The notes beneath the pieces are model-generated. The model was not told the DNA's origin and did not search any database. It saw only the letters and a program-made list of their open reading frames with translations. 64,000 nt of DNA from NCBI RefSeq assembly GCF_003171515.1, contig NC_089390.1, positions 5,084,001 to 5,148,000 of the forward strand. Reading direction: 5' to 3'. Positions within the stretch are counted from its first letter, which is position 1; each line of letters begins with the position of its first letter. Both the position numbers and the translations under genes were made by a program. Positions 22,244 to 33,203 of this stretch are shown piece after piece. Source of the DNA: Pyrenophora tritici-repentis (lineage: Eukaryota; Ascomycota; Dothideomycetes; Pleosporales; Pleosporaceae).

Positions 22244-23265
22244 CTACACCCCCTTCCCACCCGCAACAGGCTTAACCCCCTTATGAATCGCCGCAATCCC
22301 CATGGTCAAATCCTCCCACCCCTTCCCCGGCACCAAAAACCCCGCCTCTCTAATCATCCCGCTAAACTCCTCTTGACTCGGAAACCTCGCAATACTCTCC
22401 ACCAGATACTGATAACTCTCCCTATCGCCCGCAACAACCTGTCCAATCAGCGGGATAGCACCAAAACTCCACCTTTGGTACACGGCATCAAACAACGCAT
22501 TATTCACTTTGCTAAACTCCAAGCACGCGAATACACCGCCGGGTTTCAACACGCGGAACGCTTCTTTCAGGGCGACTTCCTTGTGCGTGAAGTTTCTGAT
22601 GCCGAAGGCGACGGTGTATAGGTCGATGCTGGAGTCTGGTATCATGTCTAGTTTCTCAGCGTTTGCTTCGACGAAAGTGAGGCGAGGGGAGTGGGCGTAG
22701 GGGGTTTGTAGGGAGCGTTTTTTTCCTTCGGCGAGCATGTCCGGGTTGATGTCGGCGACGGTGACGGTGGTGTGGGCGTCGTGGTTTATTGTTGAAGCGT
22801 GGTCGAGCATGCGGAAGGCGATGTCACCAGTGCCGCCGGCGATGTCGAGGATAGTCATGCCGGGGGAGGCGGTGGGGGAGGAGAGAGGGTTTCGGCCCGG
22901 GTTTAGGTTGCGGACGAAGTGGTCTTTCCAGAGGCGGTGGATTCCTAGGGACATGAAGTCGTTCATTGAGTCGTATGAGGAGGCGACGGAGGAGAAGACT
23001 GCGCCGACTATTTTGATAGTTCTGTCAGCAATTGGTATAGAGGGGCATGTGAGTGTCGTTCCTCACCTCTCTGTTCTTTCAATGCTTCAGCAATTGTTTC
23101 GAAGCCGAAATGCGTCGTCTGCTGATTTCCTCCATCTTGCGGTCTTGTTGACTTTGGGGGTTGTTCCTGATTCCGCCGCGCAGAACACGAGAAACATCTA
23201 TAACTGTCCCTCCTCTTACCCCCAGCGAGCAATTGCCTCGCTATCCTCTGTCGTGAAGCCTGCAT
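22244..23265 (-). CDS. COQ5: 2-methoxy-6-polyprenyl-1,4-benzoquinol methyltransferase Coq5, mitochondrial
   Basis: Coq5 is the SAM-dependent C-methyltransferase of ubiquinone synthesis, acting in the matrix-side CoQ-synthesis complex. Exons (minus) are 23265-23067 and 23007-22244 with a 59-nt intron, giving 320 residues. The start ATG at 23265 opens a basic mitochondrial presequence (MQASRQRIARQLLAGGKRR). The mature protein begins near THFGFETIAEALK, followed by the UbiE/Coq5 signature regions: SVASSYDSMNDFMSLGIHR, SAM motif I (TILDIAGGTGDIAFR), post-I acidic VTVADINPDML, FGIRNFTHKEVALKEAFRVL and KPGGVFACLEFSKV. The splice joins G|TC to restore Val at the VGAVFSSVASSYDS junction. It diverges from the branched-chain ketoacid dehydrogenase gene across only 272 bp. 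Confident. Confidence 0.96.
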
Positions 23266-23537
23266 GGTGCTGCGTTGTTGTGTCGTTGATGCGCGAACAA
23301 ACGCCTTGGCGAACGTCTATAACTTTCTCACATGCGCCATGATGCGCGCATATGCCCGCCCTGGTCTGAGCACGCTCGGTGGTTCGGGGGTTGTTCGTTA
23401 GCGCCCGCTTGCCTTGTTCAACTTGGTTTGGCCGCGGTAACAGGGCCACCGTTACGCCGACGCTTGCCGTTTCTCCAGAAAGTTGATATACGGTAAACTC
23501 CCACCCCGCATAATTCGGGAGATGTAGTACTTTCACC
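23266..23537. promoter_or_regulatory. Shared divergent promoter of COQ5 and BCKDH E1-alpha
   Basis: Only 272 bp separate the two start codons, so both mitochondrial genes probably share a bidirectional promoter. The central part is GC-rich, with GTAAC (23437-23441) and GTTAC (23451-23455) arms around agggccacc. No TATA box is evident. Function is inferred from position alone. Confidence 0.55.
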
Positions 23538-25102
23538 ATGTCTTTCCGCTTTAGTTCGCGGAGAATACAGTTACAGAGGCTGAGGAGCCCCCGCGCTTGT
23601 CTTGTGGGCGAGAGATGGGGGGGAGTCAAGGCACAATGGAAGGCGCGTCGGGGTGTTGCTTCGACGCCGACGGCTGAGAGGTGAGTTGCTGTTGCTGTTG
23701 TCGTTTTGCAGTTTTTCTGGGATGAGAAGGCTAACGTGAAAGACAGGGTTCTGTTTCCAGGCGCGCTGAATAGTGACTTTACCAAGACTATGGAGTTTAT
23801 GATTCCGGCTCAGGCTCAGGCTATACCGACATACCGCGTTATGAATCAGTATGGAGAGATTATAGACAAAGAGGTTGGCGTGGATACTACGGATGGAGAG
23901 GCTATTTCGCTGTACAAGAATATGGTCAAGCGTCAGTTGTGCTGTTAAATTGGTGTTTGTGCATTGTCTAACAAGTCGCAGTGAGTATAATGGATCTTCT
24001 CATGTTTGAAGCGCAACGGCAAGGGAGGCTCTCGTTCTACATGGTACGTCAATTTTGTCCCCTCCCCGAGACCGCATACTAACGACACAAGGTCTCTGCA
24101 GGCGAAGAAGGCATAGCCATCGGTTCCGCCAGCGCCCTCTCCCCCGCCGATGTCATCTTCTGCCAATACCGCGAGTCCGGCGTCTACCTCCAACGCGGCT
24201 TCCCCCTCTCCTCCTTCATGAACCAACTCTTCGCAAACGCAAAGGACAATGGTCTCGGCCGCAACATGCCCGTCCACTACGGCAGCAAGGAATTGAACAT
24301 TCACACCATAAGTTCAACCCTGGCCACACAAATACCTCACGCAGCAGGCGCAGCCTATGCTCTCAAGATGCAAAACATGCAAAACCCAGACACAGAACCA
24401 CGAGTCGCAGTATGCTTCTTCGGCGAAGGAGCAGCCAGCGAAGGAGACTTCCACGCCGCCCTCAACATTGCCGCCACACGCCAAGTCCCCTGCATCTTCA
24501 TCTGCCGCAACAACGGTTATGCAATTTCCACACCTACCTCGGACCAATACCGTGGCGACGGCATCGCCTCGCGCGGCGCGGGCTACGGTATCGCCACCCT
24601 CCGCGTCGACGGCAACGACATCTTCGCCGTCCGCCGCGCCACAGCCGAAGCACGTAAACTCGCACTCAAAAACGGCGGCCAACCCGTTCTCGTCGAAATG
24701 ATGGCGTACCGTGTAGGCCACCACAGCACCTCGGACGACTCCTTCGCCTACCGCCAACGTGTCGAAGTCGAAGACTGGAAGCGCCGCGATAACCCCCTCA
24801 CACGACTGAGGAAATGGCTCGAGGGCAAGCAGCTGTGGGATGAAGATCGGGAAAAGGAACTACGCGGCACGACGAGGAAAGAGGTTCTTCGCGCTTTTGA
24901 AGAAGCGGAAAAGGAGAAGAAACCTAGTATCAGGAATGCGTTTGAAGGCGTGTGGGAGGATCTGACAGACGAGCAGAGGGCGCATGTTGAGGAGCTCAAG
25001 GATATTCTTACGAGGTATCCAAAGGAGTATGATTTGGGCGGGTTTGAACGTGGTATTCAAGGTTTAGATGATTTGTTGGCGGAGAAGAAGAAGGGGGTTT
25101 AG
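23538..25102 (+). CDS. 2-oxoisovalerate (branched-chain ketoacid) dehydrogenase E1 alpha subunit, mitochondrial
   Basis: This is the thiamine-diphosphate-dependent E1 component that decarboxylates the ketoacids of Leu, Ile and Val. Exons are 23538-23680, 23747-23931, 23982-24043 and 24092-25102, giving 466 residues. The first exon is an Arg-rich, acid-poor presequence (MSFRFSSRRIQLQRLRSPRA). Exon 2 is taken from the acceptor GACAG, which has a perfect ctaac branch site just upstream and restores AERVLFPGALNSDFT. The nearer TTTGCAG acceptor would put the wrong frame in. Family marks are QRQGRLSFYM|VSAGEEG, the ThDP motif GEGAASEGDFHAALNIAA..NNGYAIS, and the regulatory phosphorylation loop GHHSTSDDSFAYR, with the phosphorylatable serines present. 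It converges on RAD4 with 80 bp between stop codons. Confident. Confidence 0.95.
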
Positions 25103-25182
25103 AGGAAATCATTCACTGATTTGATTGGCCATCTCAACATGTTCTTTGTGTCCGGGGTATCTATGTGGTTTCTTTTACAAAT

Positions 25183-28100
25183 TTATGTCGCCTCTACTAA
25201 CCAATCTGGATCTGCATCTTCGTCTTCGGGGTCTTCCAATGGTAGTGAATTGGCTTCTGATGGGGATGAGGGAATGGGCGGAGATGACGTTTTTGTGTCT
25301 TGGTCTTGGTTTGGTGCACTGTTAGGGGTCTCTGGTGCAGCTTCTCCACTGTCTTTGTTCGTCGATTGCATGTCGACGGTTTCAGGAGTGACTTCAGGTA
25401 TAAAGCCTCCAGCGTTGTCTGCAGCACCATCCATTTGCATCAACTGGCCTTCCGGAGTGTCCACTCGTTCGCGTGGTACAGCGACTTGGGGAGAGCCCTC
25501 GCGGATGCAACCTCCACTTTCCTCGTCATCTTCTGACGAGTAGACTTGACCCAAGCTACTCTGTCGCCTAGGCAGAAGCTGCTGTGAATCTAAGATTGAG
25601 CTTTCGAAGCTTTGATGTCGGGGCATGCTGATGGGTGCTGCACTAGCCTCTGGCATGAAGCCACCACCACCGCCGTCACCATCATCGTAGCTTTCCGGTA
25701 CAAACCCGCCGTCGCCATAGTCTTGCTGTGGGGCTTGATAGCCACTGCTAACTGATGGTTCTGCAACGTCACCTTCGTCGGGGAAGAATCCTCCCGCCAT
25801 TTCCTGCGCCGCCAACTCTCTATCCTGCCTGCTAATCTCGTCTTGGACATCGATTTGTGGACCTCTTTCCCCATCAATCACAATAGCATTAACGCGCTGT
25901 GTAACGCGTAAACCGACAAGGAAACGTCTCCACAGACGCAACGACTCTGCTGTACGCGCCGCCGCCTCTGCCTCTTCTTGCTGGCATTCCATGCCGTCAA
26001 TGACTGCTTGTACGGCATCTGCATATTCCTGCGCTACCACCACACCTTGAATGATTGCGGTGCCGTGTCTGCCTTTGAAAGAGAACCCCGTGACGGCATC
26101 GGCGGAGTCAACACCGACGATACGCGCTGCTTTTGCCGCGAGTTTGTGGCGGATATGTGTGCCTCCTGGTGGACACATGGAAGGGACGTACAAGTCCAGA
26201 TTGCCGTACGCGTTGCGAGGCACACGACCTCGGACGACCGGAGGAGGAATGTAAAGTTCCGTTTGGAACTCTGCAAAGAGGCCAGCGCTCACATCGTCAG
26301 CTTGTTCGTCTACATCCATGTCTTCACCAATGGAAGGTCTTCGGCCTTTTTTGGGCTTTGCGCGCTTGAGCGGTTGTTCACCCGTTTTGACGTCTCTCCC
26401 AAGACGGTACCATTTGTCGGCTGTTCGGACCAAATGAACATTTGTACGACGGTAAATGGGCTCCATTTTGGGATTCATGGCAGTTCCGCAGTTTACCTTG
26501 CCGACTTGGACAAGGGGATGGATTACCTCGTTGTGCTTGAGGTGTCGTTCGAGTACGTACACTGGATGTCCCTTGAAATCCTGTACGTTCCTAGGTATAC
26601 CTTCAGCTGCTTCTTTACGCGCCAAAGCGGCATCCTCCAGCTGATCTCTATCGAGAGGAGAGGCTCGCTTAAAGAATCTCATGGTGCGTCTCCACCAATC
26701 CTGTCCACCAGGCGTACTTTCGACGCGGTACTTTCGCGTCTTGGCATTGTAGGCTTTGGCATATCTCCGCGTGACGTCTTTCGCTGTGTAGTCTTCGTCA
26801 AACGCTATTGCATAGCAAAGGGTGTTTTGTGCAAAGCTAAGTGGCGGCTCTAGCTTCTCAGGCGCGTTGACAGTAAATGTAGAGTGTGTATCAATACAAA
26901 CCCACTTCTGGTAAGATGGATTGAGTACTTCAACCCAATATACCGGATAAGCAGTATGATAGGCCTTTTGCTTCTTTGGAGCGACGCCAGTATTGTTCAG
27001 GACGGCATGTCGCTCGCCCATCACGCGTTCGAGTTTTGATAGTCGTTTGCTCCGCGGAGTTTGTGACTTTGATTTCGTCGGACTTTGCTCTGCCTGTGTA
27101 TTGTATGGATCCACAACTATGACGTTCTTATCAGTAGCTGCCTTCTGCGGTGTAGCGCGTTCAGCTGCAGAAGCGAATGGCAGAGGTTGTAGGGAGCAGA
27201 CGAGTCGTGCTTCTAGACCAATGGCACGGAGGAGCGCGCAGAAGAGTTGCGTCCCGAGATCCTGGGATCCACGCAAAGTGTAGGCAGCCGTGCGGAACTC
27301 ATCTTTATCCATCGGATCGTCGAGTTCGTCAAAGTCGGAGAAGGGTCGAACGGAGGCTTCCACTTCAGCCCATCGTGGTTTGTACATGCCTTGCGCTGTG
27401 ATGTTGAAACGTTTAGACCACATGCTCTTTAGCTCGTTCATGCCGTCAATGAAGCGCTTCGAGGCCGAATATTGTGTAATTTCGGGATCTGGTACAAGGC
27501 TTGTCAAAGTCTTGGAAGGAACAATCTTGCGGAGCACGCTTTGCACTCTCCTGTCATTACACCATGTATTCCGACGATGAACGTGGTACAGCAAACATAG
27601 AATGTGCATCTTATGAATGTCCAGCCGTCGTTTCTTGTCGACTGAAGTAATGGCCCGTCGACGCACTTTTCTCTTTGTGCCTGTATCCATGGCCTTGTTG
27701 CCTCCGAGGGTGATGGATATATCGCCAACCTGACGTGTACCCTCCCGGCCCTCATCCGCGTCATCCTCATCGTCGTCGGCAAGCGCATCTTCCCACTCCA
27801 TGTCGCTATCATCGGACTCGTCTGAATCGACAATGGTCTGTCGCACGCGGTTGTTTGTATGCAGCTCTGCTTGCAACGCAGTAGAAGGCCGCGTTGGCAG
27901 AGGTGAATGCGTTGCGGTCGAGGGCGAGGTTTGAGATTGGACTGCTGGCTTCTTTTGGATCAGATTTGTAGCGCTTTTCGGTGATGGTACCGTCTTTCGT
28001 TTCTTGGCGGGTCGCTTGTCGTTGTCATAATTGTCATCTTCGTCGGCACTGGTGGCCTTTGTGGCCTGCTCCTCGCGCAACATTTCCTGGAAGACGGCTG

Positions 28101-28203
28101 GCACACCTTCTTCATCTTGTCGCGCTTTCCTTCCGTTTCGCGCCGAGCGCCTTGGAGTTACAGACTCTGTGGTCTTGTGTAGTTTTCTTCGCGTACCTGC
28201 CAT
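25183..28203 (-). CDS. RAD4: DNA repair protein Rad4/XPC family
   Basis: Rad4/XPC recognises helix-distorting lesions and opens global nucleotide excision repair in the nucleus, normally with Rad23. It is a single exon of 1,006 residues from the ATG at 28203 (MAGTRRKLHKTTES); codons upstream in frame are non-ATG. The N-terminal third is charged and basic with an acidic stretch (DSDMEWEDALADDDEDDADE). A transglutaminase-fold region follows (QLFCALLRAIGLEARLVCSL, PVYWVEVLNPSYQKWVCIDT). BHD1 is around FKGHPVYVLERHLKHNEVIH, BHD2 around YRRTNVHLVRTADKWYRLGR, and BHD3 around NLDLYVPSMCPPGGTHI through FSFKGRHGTAIIQGVVVA. The C-terminal 250 residues are acidic and low in complexity, including an FxPE-type repeated pattern (GGFIPE, GGFMPE, GGFVPE). 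Confident in family. Confidence 0.95.
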   Translation of the reverse strand: MAGTRRKLHKTTESVTPRRSARNGRKARQDEEGVPAVFQEMLREEQATKATSADEDDNYDNDKRPAKKRKTVPSPKSATNLIQKKPAVQSQTSPSTATHSPLPTRPSTALQAELHTNNRVRQTIVDSDESDDSDMEWEDALADDDEDDADEGREGTRQVGDISITLGGNKAMDTGTKRKVRRRAITSVDKKRRLDIHKMHILCLLYHVHRRNTWCNDRRVQSVLRKIVPSKTLTSLVPDPEITQYSASKRFIDGMNELKSMWSKRFNITAQGMYKPRWAEVEASVRPFSDFDELDDPMDKDEFRTAAYTLRGSQDLGTQLFCALLRAIGLEARLVCSLQPLPFASAAERATPQKAATDKNVIVVDPYNTQAEQSPTKSKSQTPRSKRLSKLERVMGERHAVLNNTGVAPKKQKAYHTAYPVYWVEVLNPSYQKWVCIDTHSTFTVNAPEKLEPPLSFAQNTLCYAIAFDEDYTAKDVTRRYAKAYNAKTRKYRVESTPGGQDWWRRTMRFFKRASPLDRDQLEDAALARKEAAEGIPRNVQDFKGHPVYVLERHLKHNEVIHPLVQVGKVNCGTAMNPKMEPIYRRTNVHLVRTADKWYRLGRDVKTGEQPLKRAKPKKGRRPSIGEDMDVDEQADDVSAGLFAEFQTELYIPPPVVRGRVPRNAYGNLDLYVPSMCPPGGTHIRHKLAAKAARIVGVDSADAVTGFSFKGRHGTAIIQGVVVAQEYADAVQAVIDGMECQQEEAEAAARTAESLRLWRRFLVGLRVTQRVNAIVIDGERGPQIDVQDEISRQDRELAAQEMAGGFFPDEGDVAEPSVSSGYQAPQQDYGDGGFVPESYDDGDGGGGGFMPEASAAPISMPRHQSFESSILDSQQLLPRRQSSLGQVYSSEDDEESGGCIREGSPQVAVPRERVDTPEGQLMQMDGAADNAGGFIPEVTPETVDMQSTNKDSGEAAPETPNSAPNQDQDTKTSSPPIPSSPSEANSLPLEDPEDEDADPDWLVEAT

Positions 28204-28831
28204 GTTTCCTGTCACCCGTCCAGCCAGCGCGATGCGTAGGGAATGTCGACTATTGGCCTCTGCGAACAATGATTGTGTCGCGATATATTGTTATACATGG
28301 TCGCGCGAGGCGGGTTTAGGGTGGGACACTGTGATTATTCATCTCAGGCCCGCATCACTGCGGTCGCGTTGGAGAGTATGAGGTATGATGTGAATGCAAA
28401 GGAGGATCGATGACGCAACCGTCCCGGCCCGGCGAAAAGCGCGCTTTCACGTGTTGAGTCTTTCGCCTCATCCCGTGACCATCTGCAACACGAGCACTAA
28501 CCTGTGCGGCTTCTTGCGCAACACCCATTCCGCCGTATCTCTAATTCCAAAACAAGTATCCGCATCACCTGGGCTGAATGTTGACATGCCTCTTTTTCTT
28601 GTCCAAGCTATGTCAGTAATATCAAATGACGTGAAGTATTACTTGTTTGTTCTTGCCTCAGGGACAAGATCGCGGCTACTTACTACCATTTATTGTCGCA
28701 ACTACCATGGCTAGTAGAAAAAGCCACTTCGTCCAAGGCTGAGATTTCTCTCCACGCTTTCCTCCCTTCCTACACCAAACAACATCACCAACAGCATCAT
28801 CTATCACTACCAAAATATCTCATCCGCAACG
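28204..28831. other. Divergent promoter region of RAD4 and the P1B ATPase
   Basis: About 630 bp between two start codons. The stretch just before 28832 is rich in CA and AT, as expected for a fungal leader. No gene is seen. Confidence 0.55.
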
Positions 28832-31800
28832 ATGGAGATGCACATGGCTCTCACGAAGGACAATTCCCCCCGCGAGTTACTTAGTAGTATCCCGCCAAAA
28901 CCCACAGAAAACCAAGGATCCACGCTATTACCTATACCGAACCCGCATGCAATCACGTATTCACCTCGAACTACATATACTGAGTCGCAGTATTCTCAGT
29001 CGGAAGGGCATCAAATACATCATTCCCGGTCCTCTTCTCATCAAGCCCCCATGGATAAAGAACAGCACCCAGGCCAAGTACCAGCGCAAGTATCAAGCCC
29101 TGATCCTGAATATCCCCAGACCCCTATCCATGTTTTCTGCAACGGTATGTTCTATCCAAGTGAAGCGCCTGCTAGCAACTCGAATGAGGCCTCACGTCAG
29201 AGTCCAAAAACGAACCCTCTCGGATTTTCCAACATTGTATCAATATCAACAGCACCTTTGGCAATGGCACAACCCATATCGAAAAAGCCTTCGTTAGGAG
29301 TACATTTCGAACAAAGCGTGGGGCAGTCGGACGACGGAATATCCGTGCACGTGGAACCTTCGGAGCAAGTAGGACCCTCAAGGCTACCGGTGGGACCGTT
29401 GTCAAAAAAAGCGTCACAATACCAACCATTCGGGGCCATACCAATTTGTTGCTCGACAAATCGACCGGGTACACCTCCCCCGACAGCGGGCCTATATGGC
29501 GGGTCTGGTCATCCTACGGAAGCGCCTGTTACAGATCATGAGCATGGAGTGAGCGGATATCCCCAACCAACGGGTACTTACTGCTTTGAGTCTCATCGCT
29601 GAAGTGAGGACTCTCCGCTAAAATGTCTAGGAGATCTGGTGGCGGGAAGCAGTAATGACGACCCGGAACTTGGCCCCCCTAACTTTGAGCGGGTTGTCTT
29701 ACGTATCGATGGCTTCAAGTGCGGGTGCTGTGAAGGGGGTTTGTCACGAATTATTGGCCGAATACCCGCCATCAGAAACCACCAAGTGAACCCTGTTCTA
29801 GCCCGCGTCGAGCTCGACTTGGACACCAATCGCTGTTCTGTCAGCGATATCATCAAGAAACTGGAAATGAGCACCGGATATCACTTCGAACGACAAGTCG
29901 CGTCCGACGGCCAGGTACTTGAGTTTATCATTAGTGACCCCCGGCGGTTGAATTGTGCAGATCAAATACCAGGTGTCCTTCGAATCGAAGCACCGGAAAG
30001 AGCATCCTGGCGCCCACTGCAATTGCTGAGCGGACGTAGTCGTACGATTCCCAGGCAATCTCCAGCTTCGGAGACCCATACGACAATAGGAATAGACCAT
30101 GACGAGCCCTTCGCTGAACAGGGAAAGCGTGGAATTGCAAAAATCCGAATACCACCTACAAAGATACATTATGATGCGGCTCAAATTGGGGCGCGGACTG
30201 TGTATCAGCATTACAAGAGATACGACCCAGACTTGGAACTGGCACCATTGAGCACCGACCCGGCGGCTAAGGCTGGAGCGAAGCAAACAAAACGAGCCTT
30301 GATGTGGTTTATTCCCGCATGTGTTCTTACTATACCAGTCTTAGTGTTTGCATGGACGCCTATCATGAATTACACACCCCCCACCCTATCTTTTACAGCG
30401 TTGGTACAGTTTACAGCTGTTACCAATAACAACAGTTACGCCCACGCCTCCCTAGCGCTTGCATCGCTGGTACAGCTCATCGCCTTCAAGGAATTTGTTC
30501 CAAGCGCCTTTCGATCTCTCTATCATTCTCGGGTGCTCGAAATGGACTTTCTGGTTGCCATCAGTACCACGATAGCGTACGTTTATAGCGTCCTATCGTA
30601 CGCCCTCAGAAGAAGGGGCAGTACTATGCAAACGCAATCATTCTTCGAAGCTTCCACCTTGCTAGTCACGCTCATCTTGCTCGGTCGTGTTATCAACGAG
30701 TTCGCGCGGTTTCGGGCGGCCAAGTCTGTCTCGTTCCGTTCACTCCAAATTGATGAAGCTCTAGTCGTCGAAGACCCTGGTCATCTATACGCGACGTGGG
30801 CAAATGTCAAGACAACCAGAATCGATGCCCGGCTTTTGCAGTATGGTGATGTCTTCACAGTCCCCCCACATACCAGGATTGTCACCGATGGCATCGTCTT
30901 GTATGGAGGCTCCAATGTCGACGAGTCAATGATTACTGGCGAGTTTGAGCCGAGAGCGAAGGGCTTGGAATCCGAGGTTTTTGCCGGCACCAACAATGGA
31001 GAGGGTCTTCTTGTCGTCAGACTCACTAGACTACCGCATGAGAACTCAGTGCATGAGATTGCAGCTATGGTCGAGGACGCGGTATTGACGAAGCCAAAAG
31101 CGCAAGCGCTTGCCGATCGTATCGCGTCCTGGTTTGTACCTGCAATAGCCATACTTGGACTCACCGTATTCCTCACCTGGATGCTCGTCGGAGTATATAT
31201 CAAGCACAAGCCCTGGGGAAATGCGGCATTGAAAGCAATCCCGTATGCTATCGCCACTCTCATCGTGTCCTGCCCATGCGCGATCGGTCTTGCGGTACCC
31301 ATGGTTATTCTTATAGCCGGCGGTGTGGCAGCCCGTCACGGGATTATCTTCAGGGATCCTCAAAAACTCGAGATTGCCCGTAACGTTACAGATGTCATCT
31401 TCGACAAGACTGGAACCGTTACTTGTGCGAAGTTGGAGGTTATTGGTATCCCGAAATACCGCGCCGTTGATAACTCTCGCACAAAAGGCCTATTGATGTG
31501 TCTATTGAAGGACATCAAGCATCCGGTGTCTGAGGGGATTCGGCGTCATCTCGAACGAGACATGCTCTTCAATCAAGACTTTGGGTCTCTTCCAGTCAGC
31601 GATATCATCAGCATTCCAGGTGAAGGAGTCAAAGGCATCTGCGTTGATACAGGGGCCGAGATACGCGTCGGAAATGCTGGATGGTTAAACATCAACGAAA
31701 CTGGGCGAGAAGTCAACACTGCGTGCCATTGTACGATTGGCGGAGATCTTCGTGTCAGCTTTGAGCTCATGGACCGTACTCGCCCTGGGGCAGAAATGGT

Positions 31801-32500
31801 AATAAAAGAGCTACACGCACGCGGCATACAAGTGCACTTACTGAGTGGCGACAACGAAAGCGCCGTAGCTGACATGGCAGGCGCCCTATACATTCAACGA
31901 CAGAACACAAAGGCAGGCTGTAAACCCCAGGGCAAGATGAACTACATAAAAGATCTGCAAGACCGAGGGAAGGTCGTTATGTTTGTTGGGGATGGCACGA
32001 ATGACTCGGTTGCGCTGAAACAAGCGAATGTCGGTGTGCATGTCAACCAAGGGTCGGACATTGCGAAAAGCGCCGCCGATGTCGTCCTAATGACGACGCG
32101 CCTCCACGACATCCTACTCTTGCTCGACATTTCCAAGGCCGCCTACCGTCGTATCGTGATCAATTTCGTATGGTCGGCCTTGTACAACCTTTTTGCAATC
32201 TCACTGGCGGCCGGAGTTTTCGTCGTGCTCGGAAGCAGTTTCAGAATCTCACCGCAGTACGCTGGTCTCGGTGAGCTCATCAGTGTATTGCCAGTCGTAT
32301 TGATCGCATGTCAAATGCGATGGCGGAACTATGGCCACAAGTACCGAGCGATCGAAAACGACTATCAAAAGGTGGAAGCGCCAAAGCGGGAGCGTCGTCT
32401 ACGCAGTCAGACAGGCTCTTCGACTGACAGCGCCGGCTGTTGTGAGGTATCCGCAACTACGTTGGCAAGAATTGATGCCATGACACGCCGAAGCAATTAA
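28832..32500 (+). CDS. P1B-type heavy-metal ATPase, Pca1/CrpA-like (Cu/Cd exporter)
   Basis: This membrane pump exports soft metal ions using ATP. Exons are 28832-29573 and 29631-32500, giving about 1,203 residues. The 57-nt intron restores PTG|GDLVAGSSNDD in phase, so the apparent 256-residue upstream frame is the N-terminus of this gene. Residues 1-250 are disordered, rich in Ser/Pro/Gln. A single HMA-like domain follows (RIDGFKCGCCEGGLSRIIGR, CxxC as CGCC). The pump core has the A-domain TGE (MITGEFEPRAKG), the transmembrane CPC motif (LIVSCPCAIGLAVP), the phosphorylation site DKTGT (VIFDKTGTVTC), HP (DIKHPVSEGI) and the hinge GDGTNDSVAL. The last helices contain YN (SALYNLF) but GELISVLPVV instead of the MxxSS typical of Ccc2/CopA, which favours the Pca1/CrpA branch. 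A CC pair (AGCCEV) lies in the C-terminal tail. Copper versus cadmium specificity cannot be read directly. Confidence 0.9.
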
Positions 32501-33203
32501 AAGGGGTCAAATGATATTGTGTGGTTGGGATGATGGCTTTGAGGGTCTCCATGGTTCCTCTGTGTTTATTCTTTCCTGTCCTGCTTAGTAGAGATAGTTT
32601 CTCTTCAAGTTGACGTATCGTTGTACTTGCTGCGAGTACGTAGAATGCAACATAGGATTGCTTAAGGGAATCAGGACAAAAACCTACACTAGTGTTCTAC
32701 TGGCTTCTGCTAGCATTCGCAGATGAAGAATACTGACTTCCATGACAACAAGTGTTCCGGTAATTATCCGCTGTCGATCGATTCACCTGCCAGTCGATGC
32801 GTCTCCCGCTCGGGCTCCATGACGAAGATCTGATGCCTGCTTTCCACTTGCTTGAGAGAAACACTTGTAAACTTAAGTCGAGGATGGTGTTCTGATAATC
32901 GAATTCAAAGTGTATTTCACTATATACACAGAGGAAGGCTTCCGGAGCAGGTGATGTTGGGCGGGAGTAATGTTTGAGTATCGGCAATTGTTTCTCCGCA
33001 ATCTCCCCCGCACTTACCCCAATAGAGCACACCAGTGGCAAGATCAATAGCCGACAACCTTCATGAGTTGGGCTGGTAATTCTAAGTCCGATCAATATCT
33101 GATTTTGCTTAGAAGTGTCATAGTTTCCAGACCAAGACACAAGTCTTCTTGCAGCGCATTACCCTACCTAGGAACATATATCTGAATTGGCTATTGATTT
33201 ACA
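32501..33203. other. Intergenic region between the ATPase and the tartrate dehydrogenase gene
   Basis: About 700 bp holding the ATPase 3' end and the next promoter. A 148-codon minus-strand frame (32697-33140) shows no recognisable family, and I treat it as chance. Confidence 0.55.

Noticed and set aside
23711..23746. Exon 2 of the BCKDH E1-alpha gene starting after TTTGCAG (23702-23711)
   Set aside because: It puts the following sequence in the wrong phase; the GACAG acceptor at 23746 with its ctaac branch site restores the conserved VLFPGA start.
28832..29602. A separate 256-residue gene upstream of the metal ATPase
   Set aside because: A 57-nt GT-AG intron joins it in phase to the ATPase frame, which has no ATG near its beginning.
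32697..33140. 148-codon minus-strand frame
   Set aside because: No family resemblance, unremarkable composition and no splice-supported extension.
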